A program made the position numbers and the translations under genes. Below the pieces are notes generated by a model. It ran no database searches, was not told the origin of the DNA, and saw only the letters and a list, made by a program, of their open reading frames with translations. A stretch of 64,000 nucleotides of DNA from Aristaeella lactis. GTDB taxonomy: Bacteria; Bacillota; Clostridia; Christensenellales; Aristaeellaceae. The stretch spans positions 3,100,001 to 3,164,000 of the forward strand of contig NZ_CP069421.1 in the NCBI RefSeq assembly GCF_018118585.1, given 5' to 3'. This document shows positions 53,873 through 61,982 of the stretch, one piece after another. The stretch's first letter is position 1. Each line of letters opens with the position of its first letter.

Positions 53873-55675
53873 TTAAGCTGATGGCTCTTCCTGTACCTGA
53901 GCGGTATACAGTTGATAATAGAGGCCTTTTTTGGCGATGAGTTCATCGTGGGTACCCATCTCGGCAATGCCCTTGTTACTGATATACAGGATGCGGTCAC
54001 AGTTCTTGATGGTGCTGAGACGGTGGGCCACGATGATACTGGTGCGGCCCTTGAGCATTTCCCGGATACCCTCCTGAAGGAGCTTCTCTGTCTGGGTATC
54101 GATAGAGGAAGTTGCCTCATCCAGGATGAGGATCGCGGGATCAGACAGGAGGGTTCGGGCAAAGGCGATCAGCTGCTTTTCGCCCTGGCTGAGGTTTCCG
54201 CCGCGCTCCTTGATCTCGGTCTGGTACCCCTGGGGCTTCTTCCGGATGAGTTCATCCGCGCGGACACGGCGGGCGGCCTGGATCACTTCACAATCTGTGG
54301 CGTCCAGCCGGCCGTAGCGGATATTGTCCATGATGGTTCCGGAGAAGATGAAGCTGTCCTGCAGCATGATGCCCAGCTGGCTGCGGAGGGAGTGCAGGGT
54401 CACCTGGCTGATATCGTGTTCCTTGCCGTCCTGGCTGCGCAGGAGAATCCGTCCGCCGTTCAGATTATAGAACCGGCAGAGCAGGTTGATGACCGTGCTC
54501 TTTCCTGCACCGGTGGGACCCACCAGGGCGATGCTTTCCCCGGCGTTCACATGGAGGTTCATATGCTCCAGGACGTTGATGTTCTCTTCATAGGAGAAGG
54601 TGACGTCCTGATATTCCACCTCGCCGGTGATGGGCGGGAGCTCTTCCGCACCCGGTACGTCATCCACGATAACAGGTTCATCCATGGTTTCGAAGATGCG
54701 TTCCAGGTAGGCGATGTTGTTGACGAAGGAATTATAGATGTTCGCCAGGTTGGTGATGGGCTGCCAGAAACGGCTGACATACTGGCCCATAGCCAGGATG
54801 ACACCAAAGGAAACCATTTTTCCGCCGCCCATCCAGTAGACACCCGCAATATAGAGGAAAGTCAGCACCAGCTGGGTCATGGTTTCACTGGAAAGCCAGA
54901 CGGTATTGCTGATTTTGATGGCGCGGAGCCATGCATCCCGGCAGGCGTTGGCCAGACGCTCCATGATGGAGATGTTTACTTCCTGGCGGTCAAAGAGCTG
55001 GCTGACACGGACGCCGTCGATGGACTCCGCCAGGTAGGCGTTGTAGTTGCTGTTTTTGTTGCTCTGATTCTGCCATGCACGGCGCTGGCGGGGCTTGATA
55101 AGAATAATGATACCGACAAAGACCGGCAGGCCGGCAATGATGACCAGCGCCAGGGTTGCGTTGGTGGAGAACATGAAGACTACAATAAAGACCAGGTTGA
55201 TGATCTCCAGGATCATGTTGATGATACCGTTGGAAAGAATATCCGAAACGGAGTTGACGTAGTTGATAACCCGGACCAGGATCTTGCCGGCAGGCCGGGA
55301 ATCGTAATAGCTGAAAGGCAGCTTCTGCAGGTGGGCAAACAGGTCGCTGCGGATATCATGGATGATCCGCTGACTGACATGGGCCATCATCCTGGAACGG
55401 ATGGTGGTGAAGACAATGCCCAGGGCGATGATGCCCACAAAGAGCAGGGCCATGCGGCCGATCATGGCGGTATCCTTGTTCGGTACCGCTTCATCGAGCA
55501 CCCACTGGGTGATCTTGGGGATAAAGAGGGAAGCGACGCTTGCCATGGCGCTGAGAAGCAAAGCGGCCAGCATTTTGTATTTATGACGGGCGATGTATTT
55601 TCCGGCACGCTTCAGGTGCTGCCACCGGAACGGGGATTCCAGACGCTCGTCAACGTCGAATTTGTTGCGTGCCAT
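53873..55675 (-). CDS. ABC exporter half-transporter, catalytic partner
   Basis: A 600-residue fused membrane-plus-ATPase protein: six membrane helices (about 30-320) and a C-terminal nucleotide-binding domain (about 350-590). Walker A LVGPTGAGKSTVINLL, signature NLSQGEKQLIAFARTLL, Walker B ILILDEATSSID and H-loop IIVAHRLSTI are canonical, with catalytic Glu and His. It follows a second half-transporter with a one-base gap; together they should form a heterodimer. ATG 55675 has GGGGGGAT upstream. Substrate: drug or lipid, unknown. Confidence 0.93.
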   Translation of the reverse strand: MARNKFDVDERLESPFRWQHLKRAGKYIARHKYKMLAALLLSAMASVASLFIPKITQWVLDEAVPNKDTAMIGRMALLFVGIIALGIVFTTIRSRMMAHVSQRIIHDIRSDLFAHLQKLPFSYYDSRPAGKILVRVINYVNSVSDILSNGIINMILEIINLVFIVVFMFSTNATLALVIIAGLPVFVGIIILIKPRQRRAWQNQSNKNSNYNAYLAESIDGVRVSQLFDRQEVNISIMERLANACRDAWLRAIKISNTVWLSSETMTQLVLTFLYIAGVYWMGGGKMVSFGVILAMGQYVSRFWQPITNLANIYNSFVNNIAYLERIFETMDEPVIVDDVPGAEELPPITGEVEYQDVTFSYEENINVLEHMNLHVNAGESIALVGPTGAGKSTVINLLCRFYNLNGGRILLRSQDGKEHDISQVTLHSLRSQLGIMLQDSFIFSGTIMDNIRYGRLDATDCEVIQAARRVRADELIRKKPQGYQTEIKERGGNLSQGEKQLIAFARTLLSDPAILILDEATSSIDTQTEKLLQEGIREMLKGRTSIIVAHRLSTIKNCDRILYISNKGIAEMGTHDELIAKKGLYYQLYTAQVQEEPSA

Positions 55676-55676
55676 C

Positions 55677-57428
55677 TTACATCCCCCCTTCCTGCGCCTG
55701 CATGGGAATGCCGTACTGCAGGCAGTAAGTTTGCCAGTAATAGCCGCGCTTTTCCAGCAGCTCACGGTGCGTTCCGCTTTCGGTGATCTTTCCGTCCTGA
55801 AGGACAAGGATCAGGTCGGCGTCCCGCATGGAAGAAATCCGCTGGGCAATGATGAATTTGGTGCACTCATAGGGCAGGTTCCGCAGCTGATCCTGGATAT
55901 ACCGCTCGGTTTCGCTGTCCACAGCGGAAGTGGTATCGTCCATGATGAGAATTCCGGGACGGACTGCCATGGCCCGTGCCAGAGCAATACGCTGGCGCTG
56001 GCCGCCGGAGAGGCCGACGCCGCGCTCACCGATGATAGTGTCATAACCTTCAGGCAGCTTTTCAGCGAATTCCGCGGCATCCGCCCGGCGGGCAAAGTCC
56101 TTAACCTCTTCTTCGGTAAGATCCTGATCGCCGAAAGCAATATTGCCTTCCACAGTGTCTGAGAAAAGGAAGACATCCTGGGTGGCGGTGCCGATGCCGC
56201 CACGGAGCTCGCTCAGCTTCCACTGCTTCACATCGCAGTCATCCACGCGGACGGCGCCTTCAGAAACATCATAGAAGCGGGCAAGCAGCTGAATGAGGGT
56301 GGTTTTTCCGCTGCCGGTGGGCCCCATGACAGCCACGGTCTGGCCGGGCTGAACCGTGAAGGAAACGTCTGTCAGGACGGGCTTACTGTCATAACGGAAG
56401 GAGACATGATCAAACTCGATTTTGCCCTGCAGACGCTCGTGAGAAACAGCATCGGGAGCATCCACGATAGAGGGCGTTCCGTAATACAGTTCCATGACTT
56501 TCGCCGCGGAAGTGGAAAAACGCTGCAGGTCGTTGATGAGGTTGCCCAGTTCCCGCATGGGGTTGGAAACAGCCCAGCTGAGTCCGGTGAAGATAGCCAG
56601 TTCGCCGGGAGTGAGCTCTCCCCGGATGATGAAGAGGCCGCCCACAAAAACGGTGACCAGCTGAATGGCATTGACCAGCAGCTCGATCATGGGGAAGAAG
56701 GTGAGCCAAAGCTTGTTGATGCGCAGATGGCTGTCCATGAAAGCTTTGTTCTTCTGCTCAAACCGCTCTTTTTCATACTCTTCCCGGGCAAAGGCCTTGA
56801 CGACCCGGTTGCCGGCGATGTTTTCCTGTGCCGCGGTGTTCATCTCTGACAGCTTTTCCCGCATGAAAACAAAGCGGGGACGGACATGACGGGAGAAGAA
56901 CTTGGTGATCAGCAGGAGCACAGGGGTAATGACGATGAGCAGGAGCGTCAGCTTCCAGTTCACCAGCGTCAGGTAGATTGTCGCAAAAAGAAAGGTACAG
57001 ACCGCGTCAATGATGCGGTAATCAATATAGCTCAGGAAATGACGGCACCAGTCCAGGTCGGCGCTCATGCGGGTCATGAGGTCACCAGTGCGGTGGGTGT
57101 CGAAAAACGCCATATCGTTATACTGCATTTTGCTGAACAGGCTGCGGCGGAGGTTGAAGATCACATTCTGGGAATCTTTTTCCAGGAAAATGACCATCAT
57201 ATACCGCAGGCCTTCCCGGCCCAGCTTGACCACCAGCATAACGGCCAGGATGGAAAGCAGGGGATCAGGATTGCCGGCAACGATGACGTCGTCGATCAGG
57301 CGCCGGGACAGGGCCGGGTTTACCAGCAGCAAAAGACAGGTAAAGGCACAGACGCACAGGGCGATGACATGACGGCGGCGGAAGGGTGCGTCCATGTTCT
57401 TCCACAGCCAGGCGAATTGCTTGCGCAT
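55677..57428 (-). CDS. ABC exporter half-transporter with degenerate ATP site
   Basis: A 583-residue partner of the protein at 53873. Six membrane helices precede a nucleotide-binding domain with Walker A VMGPTGSGKTTLIQLLARF and signature GLSGGQRQRIALARAM. The residue after Walker B is Asp498 (ILIMDDTTSAVD) in place of the catalytic Glu, and the H-loop has Gln529 (IIAQRISSM) in place of His. These are the changes seen in one member of heterodimeric exporters such as TM287/288 and BmrCD, leaving one consensus and one degenerate ATP site. It is the first gene of the pair. Confidence 0.93.
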   Translation of the reverse strand: MRKQFAWLWKNMDAPFRRRHVIALCVCAFTCLLLLVNPALSRRLIDDVIVAGNPDPLLSILAVMLVVKLGREGLRYMMVIFLEKDSQNVIFNLRRSLFSKMQYNDMAFFDTHRTGDLMTRMSADLDWCRHFLSYIDYRIIDAVCTFLFATIYLTLVNWKLTLLLIVITPVLLLITKFFSRHVRPRFVFMREKLSEMNTAAQENIAGNRVVKAFAREEYEKERFEQKNKAFMDSHLRINKLWLTFFPMIELLVNAIQLVTVFVGGLFIIRGELTPGELAIFTGLSWAVSNPMRELGNLINDLQRFSTSAAKVMELYYGTPSIVDAPDAVSHERLQGKIEFDHVSFRYDSKPVLTDVSFTVQPGQTVAVMGPTGSGKTTLIQLLARFYDVSEGAVRVDDCDVKQWKLSELRGGIGTATQDVFLFSDTVEGNIAFGDQDLTEEEVKDFARRADAAEFAEKLPEGYDTIIGERGVGLSGGQRQRIALARAMAVRPGILIMDDTTSAVDSETERYIQDQLRNLPYECTKFIIAQRISSMRDADLILVLQDGKITESGTHRELLEKRGYYWQTYCLQYGIPMQAQEGGM

Positions 57429-57442
57429 AGATACTCCGATTT

Positions 57443-57675
57443 GCGTCTGTAAGCAGACGCTACTTAAAACTGAAAAATGAAGACTTAAAACTTAAAAATG
57501 AAGGATAAAACAGCATCGAGGATGCTGTTTTGTTGATTAAGAGCGTCCTTCGGACGTAGTAAGGGATTCCTCCACGCGCTAACGCTTGGTCGGAATGACA
57601 AGCACCACAGTGTCATCTCGACCGAAGCCGAAGGCGAAGTGGAGAGATCTGAAAAAGAAAACAGATCAGTGATGA
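57443..57675. repeat. Composite of dispersed intergenic repeats
   Basis: This gap holds no gene. It contains hairpins GCGTCTG/CAGACGC (57443-57460), AAAACAGCATC/GATGCTGTTTT (57507-57531) and CGTCC/GGACG (57544-57556), the linker ACTTAAAACTGAAAAATGAA, and a tract TGTCATCTCGACCGAAGCCG (57610-57629) leading to GAAGTGGAGAGATCTG, a common bacterial intergenic repeat type with a relative at 60181. Confidence 0.6.
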
Positions 57676-57711
57676 GTTTCCAGTGAAGAGTGAAAAGTGA
57701 AGAGTAAACAT

Positions 57712-58887
57712 TTACAGCATCAGCTTGTAAATGTTGGCACAATCATCTTCATTGAGGGTGACGAAGCCGGAGATAGTACCGGGACGGCCGTCACCGTAGC
57801 AGAGGTTGTGAACCAGCGTCGGGATATCTTCTTCTTTGGCACCCAGCTCCGTGAAGTTGCGGGGCATGCCGATGGAGATGAAGAACTGACGCAGCTTTTC
57901 GATACCCTCCCTGGCGGTGACTTCCGGATGGGCGAAGTCCATCTGGCAGCCCCAGACACGGACGGCGACCTGGGCAAAGCGCATGACATCATGATTCATA
58001 ACATAGGTGAAGACGGCGGGCAGGGTGACAGCCAGACCGGCACCGTGGGCACAGTCGTAAAGGGCGGAAAGCTCATGCTCGATGTTGTGGCTGTTCCAGT
58101 CCTGGCTCCGGCCGACGCCGCAGGAATTGTTATGCGCCATCATACCGGCCCACATGATATTCGCCCGGGCATCATAATTGTCGGGGTTCGCAATGACACG
58201 CGGACCTTCGTGAATCATGGTCAGGAGAAGCGCTTCGATCATCCGGTCGGTGACTTCCACTTCGAGAGTATTGGTCAGGTAGCGCTCATAAAGGTGGGCC
58301 ATGATGTCCGTGATGCCTGCCGCGGTCTGATAAGGCGGCAGGGTCTGGGTCAGGGCGGGATTCAGGATGGAGAACTTCGGCCGGATCGCATCACCGCTGG
58401 CGCCGCGCTTGAACATGCCGTCCTCCAGGGTGATGACGCTGTCCGGGCTGCCTTCGCTGCCCGCGGCGGAGATGGTGAGCACCGTGCCGACGGGAAGAGC
58501 TTCATCAATATGTTTGCCACTGTAGAAATCCCAGAAGTCTCCGTCATAGATGGTTCCTGCCGCGATGGCTTTGGCGGAGTCAATGGAGGAACCGCCGCCG
58601 ACGGCAAGAATGAAATCGATCTTTTCCTTACGGCAGAGCTCAATGCCTTCATAGACCAGGCCGCTGCGGGGATTGGGCTTTACGCCGCCGAGACGGAAGC
58701 TGACAAGGCCTTCCGATTTCAGGGAAGCTTCCACCCGGTCAATCAGACCGGAACGGAGCGCACTGCCGCCGCCGAAGTGGATCAGCACCCGGCTGCCGCC
58801 GAAACGCTTAACCAGTGCGCCGGCCTGGTTTTCCGAATCTTTTCCGAAAACAAAACAGGTAGGGGAATAGAAGGTAAAGTTGTTCAT
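57712..58887 (-). CDS. Iron-containing alcohol dehydrogenase
   Basis: A 391-residue NAD(P)H-dependent group III alcohol dehydrogenase, similar in pattern to BdhA/YqhD. The nucleotide-binding motif is AVGGGSSIDSAKAIAAG (near 98-114). Metal ligands lie in MAHLYERY, the segment SQDWNSHNIEHELSALYD and DCAHGAGLAV, with the His residues expected of Fe/Zn enzymes. It reduces short-chain or sugar-derived aldehydes in fermentation. It follows the aldo/keto reductase gene at 58914 by 26 bases, so both are probably made from the MerR-type promoter at 60100-60131. Confidence 0.92.
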   Translation of the reverse strand: MNNFTFYSPTCFVFGKDSENQAGALVKRFGGSRVLIHFGGGSALRSGLIDRVEASLKSEGLVSFRLGGVKPNPRSGLVYEGIELCRKEKIDFILAVGGGSSIDSAKAIAAGTIYDGDFWDFYSGKHIDEALPVGTVLTISAAGSEGSPDSVITLEDGMFKRGASGDAIRPKFSILNPALTQTLPPYQTAAGITDIMAHLYERYLTNTLEVEVTDRMIEALLLTMIHEGPRVIANPDNYDARANIMWAGMMAHNNSCGVGRSQDWNSHNIEHELSALYDCAHGAGLAVTLPAVFTYVMNHDVMRFAQVAVRVWGCQMDFAHPEVTAREGIEKLRQFFISIGMPRNFTELGAKEEDIPTLVHNLCYGDGRPGTISGFVTLNEDDCANIYKLML

Positions 58888-58913
58888 GATCGGTCTCCTT
58901 TCAGATCCGGCGG

Positions 58914-60050
58914 TTATTCAGGCTTCAGTTCGCTCCAGGCGGCACTAAGGCTGTCGATGATGTTCAGATGCTGGGGGCAGGCGGCTTCACAGGCACCGCA
59001 TGCCAGGCATTTGTCCGCTCCGCCGTCCTTGTCCAGGATCATACGGAACTGCCAGTCTGATTTCGGATCGATGCCGTAAAGGGAAACGTTGTTCCAGACG
59101 GAGAAGAGGCCGGGAATGTTCACGCCGTTGGGGCAGGGCATGCAGTAACGGCAGCCGGTGCAGCCGATCTTTGTGCGGCTGATATAAGCAGCGCGGACAT
59201 CATCCATGAGCTTCAGCTCTTCCGCACTCATAATGCCGGTATCCACGGTGTCGAAAATACGCAGGTTTTCGTCGATCTGTTCCGCCTCATTGCATCCGGA
59301 CAGGACCACGGCAACTTCCGGATGGTTGCAGAGCCAGCGGAATGCCCATTCAACGGGGGAGCGTTTCACGGGGAACGCGTCATAGAGCGCCTGTACATTA
59401 TCCGGCGCGTTGGCGAGGCGTCCGCCCAGCAGGCCTTCCATGATGACAACAGGGATGCCCTTGCTGCCGGCCAGTTCCAGGCCTTTGGTGCCGGCCTGGT
59501 TGTTGATGTCCATGAAGTTATACTGGATCTGGCACATATCCCAGTCCCAGTCATTGAGGATATATTCAAACTCTTCATAGGGGCCGTGGAAGGAGAAGCA
59601 CTTATAGCGGATTTTCCCTTCCTTCTTCATGTCGTCAAAGAACTGCGGCGCGCCGATTTCTTTCATGTGCTCCCATTTCTGCCTGTTCATGGCGTGCATG
59701 AGATAGAAATCGATATGGTCTGTCTGCAGCTTTTTCAGCTCTTCCGCGAGAACAGCTTCCAGATCGGCACGGCTGTGCACCATATCCGGCGGTACTTTGG
59801 TGGCGATGGTCACACGGTCACGGTAACCGTCCTGCAGGGCTTTGCCCAGGACGATCTCAGAGGTCTTATCCAGGTAGACATAGGCAGTATCGATGTAGGT
59901 GACGCCGCCGTCGATGGCCCTGCGGATCAGGGAGACGGCTTTCTGTTCGTCAATGACACTGTCTCCGGAGGCAGCGCCGTTGAAACGCATGCAGCCCAGG
60001 CCGAAGGCGGAGGACTTGATTCCCAGTTTTCCCATGGTACGGTATTTCAT
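58914..60050 (-). CDS. Ferredoxin-type aldo/keto reductase
   Basis: A 378-residue oxidoreductase. Residues 1-270 form the aldo/keto reductase barrel with the catalytic tetrad visible in DTAYVYLDK (Asp, Tyr), ATKVP (Lys) and DFYLMHAM (His). The C-terminal part binds two 4Fe-4S clusters: CTGCRYCMPCPNGVNIPG and CLACGACEAACPQHLNII. This class is common in anaerobes; the electron partner is unknown. ATG 60050 has GGGAGG upstream and is preferred over ATG 60080. It reads from a MerR-like promoter, divergent from the Gfo/Idh gene. Confidence 0.93.
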   Translation of the reverse strand: MKYRTMGKLGIKSSAFGLGCMRFNGAASGDSVIDEQKAVSLIRRAIDGGVTYIDTAYVYLDKTSEIVLGKALQDGYRDRVTIATKVPPDMVHSRADLEAVLAEELKKLQTDHIDFYLMHAMNRQKWEHMKEIGAPQFFDDMKKEGKIRYKCFSFHGPYEEFEYILNDWDWDMCQIQYNFMDINNQAGTKGLELAGSKGIPVVIMEGLLGGRLANAPDNVQALYDAFPVKRSPVEWAFRWLCNHPEVAVVLSGCNEAEQIDENLRIFDTVDTGIMSAEELKLMDDVRAAYISRTKIGCTGCRYCMPCPNGVNIPGLFSVWNNVSLYGIDPKSDWQFRMILDKDGGADKCLACGACEAACPQHLNIIDSLSAAWSELKPE

Positions 60051-60099
60051 GTGCGGAACCTCCCAGAGAATATGATTCAATAATGGATTTCAGACATGA

Positions 60100-60131
60100 A
60101 TATGATAGACCTTGGAGTTAACTCTAAGTCA
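60100..60131 (-). promoter_or_regulatory. MerR-type promoter of aldo/keto reductase operon
   Basis: On the reverse strand TTGACT, a 19-base spacer and TATCAT. The overlong spacer carries TAGAGTTAACTCCA, with the palindrome GAGTTAACTC. Spacers of 19 bases are the hallmark of promoters that MerR-family activators remodel. Confidence 0.78.
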
Positions 60132-60343
60132 ACTGTTAATTCAGAAATCAGAATTCAGAATTACCCGCCGATGGCGGGAAGGACGAGATTTCTCCACTTC
60201 TTTCAGTCGGTCGAAATGACATTTGGATATGTGCCTGCGGCTGGAGTTGACTTAACGAGGCCCCGGAGGAGATCCTTCACTCCGTTCAGGATGACACGGG
60301 AGCAGGACGGTGCTTCATGAGAGATCATTCTGAATCTGATGCA

Positions 60344-60374
60344 GTTGACTTAGAGTAAACTTTAAGGTTTATGA
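60344..60374 (+). promoter_or_regulatory. MerR-type promoter of Gfo/Idh gene
   Basis: TTGACT, 19-base spacer, TATGAT. The spacer starts TAGAGTAAACTTTA, nearly the same operator as at 60100-60131. It lies about 47 bases before ATG 60421. Confidence 0.8.
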
Positions 60375-60420
60375 TTGGGGCAAAGAAAAAAACGTTCAAT
60401 ACTTTCGGGAGGATCATGAT

Positions 60421-61389
60421 ATGAAAAAAGTCAGATGGGGAGTACTTGGAACAGCGGATATAGCGCGGGGACAGACGATCCCGGGAATGCAGCTGGCGGA
60501 ACACTGTGAGCTGTACGCCATTGCGGGAAGAAAACCCGAGAAGGCGCAAAGCTATAAGGAACAGTTTGGTTTCCGGAAAGCATATGGCAGCTATGATGAA
60601 CTGCTGGCAGATCCGGAAGTGGAGGCGGTCTATATTCCGCTGCCCAATGACCTTCACTGCGAATGGTCGATCCGGGCCCTGAAGGCAAAAAAGCATGTGC
60701 TGTGTGAAAAACCGCTGGCGGTTTCGGAAACGCAGGTACAGGAAATGTTCAGGGCGGCTGAGGAAAACGGCGTGATGCTGATGGAAGCTTTTGCTTACCT
60801 CCACAGTCCCTTTGTCAAAGCTGTGAAAGCGGAGCTGGATGCCGGGACGATCGGTGAGATCCGGTACCTGGAATCCGCATTCATTACCGGCAGACGTCCG
60901 GATACGGATATCCGCCTGCGGAAGGAAACGTACGGCGGCGCTCTGTATGACCTTGGGTGTTACGCGATCAGTATGGCGATGTGGATGCTGGGGAAAGAAC
61001 CGGATACCGTACGTGCTGCGGCGCAGTTCTCGGAAAAGCAGATCGATCTGTTTACCTCTGCGCTGCTGCTGTATGACAACGGAGCAGTGGCCAATCTGGA
61101 TTGCGGCATGCTGCTTCCGGAGGGACGGCTGGACCGGTTTCGGATCCACGGTACTCTGGGCACAATCGTTTCTCCCGTGGAGTTCAACCAGGCCGGAGAG
61201 ATTCCGTATACGGTGATCCGGAACGGCGTGAAGGAAACCAAGACGGTGAACGCACCGAACAATTACTCCCTGGAGTCTGAACAGCTGAGCCGCTGTATCC
61301 TGACCGGTGAGAAGCCCCATGTGACAAAGGAGTTTTCGCTTCTCGTGGCACGGGTGACGGACAGAATACTGAAGGAAATTGGATATTGA
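60421..61389 (+). CDS. Gfo/Idh/MocA-family oxidoreductase
   Basis: A 322-residue NAD(P)-dependent sugar or polyol dehydrogenase. Rossmann motif VRWGVLGTADIARGQTIPGM, conserved CEKPLAVSE near 95-103 with the catalytic-type Lys, and the C-terminal sheet domain with GGALYDLGCYAI containing the usual Gly-Tyr/Asp pattern. The substrate is not predictable (xylose, inositol or similar). GGGAGGATC lies before ATG 60421. It is driven by a MerR-type promoter shared in sequence with the aldo/keto reductase operon. Confidence 0.92.
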   Translation: MKKVRWGVLGTADIARGQTIPGMQLAEHCELYAIAGRKPEKAQSYKEQFGFRKAYGSYDELLADPEVEAVYIPLPNDLHCEWSIRALKAKKHVLCEKPLAVSETQVQEMFRAAEENGVMLMEAFAYLHSPFVKAVKAELDAGTIGEIRYLESAFITGRRPDTDIRLRKETYGGALYDLGCYAISMAMWMLGKEPDTVRAAAQFSEKQIDLFTSALLLYDNGAVANLDCGMLLPEGRLDRFRIHGTLGTIVSPVEFNQAGEIPYTVIRNGVKETKTVNAPNNYSLESEQLSRCILTGEKPHVTKEFSLLVARVTDRILKEIGY

Positions 61390-61458
61390 AACAATATCCA
61401 ATTTCCAATGAATAATGAATAATTAACAATGAACAATTGTTTACTTCAGGCGGGATAT

Positions 61459-61519
61459 TTGACAGAAGGGATTCCTTCGAATAAAATCAGCATGAAGTTG
61501 AAGTTTACTCTAAGTTGAT
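61459..61519 (+). promoter_or_regulatory. merR-like gene promoter with downstream operator
   Basis: TTGACA (61459-61464), 17 bases, TAAAAT (61482-61487) is a normal sigma-A promoter. The operator TTTACTCTAAGTTGA (61503-61517), the reverse complement of the TAGAGTAAA core seen at the two other promoters, lies just after the transcription start, suited to self-repression. Confidence 0.72.
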
Positions 61520-61539
61520 CACAGCGGAGGATGAGATCC

Positions 61540-61929
61540 ATGTATACGATCCAGGATGTCAGCAAAAAGACAGGTTTGACTGCCCATACCCTGCGTTATT
61601 ATGAAAAGGAAGGCCTGATCACCGGGGTGGAGCGCAGCCAGGGCGGCATCCGCCAGTATACGGACGAGGACCTGGAACGGCTGGGACTGATCCGATGCCT
61701 GAAAAATACCGGGATGTCCATCCAGGAGATTGCCCGGTTTGTACAGCTGACCCACGAGGGTGACCATACGCTGGAGGAACGGGTGGAACTGCTGCGGGAG
61801 CACAGGGAACGGGTCCTGGAGCGGATGGCTGAAATGCAGGAGCATCTGGACAAGGTGACCTGGAAACTGAACTTTTTTTCGGAGAAGCTTCGGGCTTATC
61901 AGGAAAAAGAAGCCAAAAAAGCGAAATAA
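61540..61929 (+). CDS. MerR-family transcriptional regulator
   Basis: A 129-residue regulator. The N-terminal winged helix is YTIQDVSKKTGLTAHTLRYY with EKEGLITGVERSQGGIRQY; a long coiled coil follows (LEERVELLREHRERVLERMA), and the protein ends in a charged Lys-rich tail. There are no Cys residues of the metal-sensing type, so it resembles the stress/small-molecule subgroup found beside aldo/keto reductases. ATG 61540 has GGAGG 9 bases upstream; ATG 61531 touches that site. It probably activates the promoters at 60100 and 60344. Confidence 0.92.
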   Translation: MYTIQDVSKKTGLTAHTLRYYEKEGLITGVERSQGGIRQYTDEDLERLGLIRCLKNTGMSIQEIARFVQLTHEGDHTLEERVELLREHRERVLERMAEMQEHLDKVTWKLNFFSEKLRAYQEKEAKKAK

Positions 61930-61932
61930 AAT

Positions 61933-61968
61933 ACCGGCCGTCCGGAATTACCGGGCGGCCGGTTCTCT
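61933..61968 (+). terminator. Terminator between merR-like gene and GH10
   Basis: ACCGGCCGTCCGG and CCGGGCGGCCGGT form a 13-bp stem with one G-T pair and a 5-nt loop, followed by TCTCTGTT. It ends the MerR gene and may also serve the converging GH10 gene. Confidence 0.75.
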
Positions 61969-61982
61969 GTTACTTTGCGGTA

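Larger units (their letters stand above)
60051..60420. other. Divergent control region of the redox cluster
   Basis: No gene is supported. Two MerR-type promoters face outward at its ends (60100-60131 and 60344-60374). Between them are a CCGCC/GGCGG hairpin (60165-60178) and two dispersed-repeat tracts, one with GGTCGAAATGAC (60209-60220) and one with CGTTCAGGATGACACGGG (60284-60301). Confidence 0.65.
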
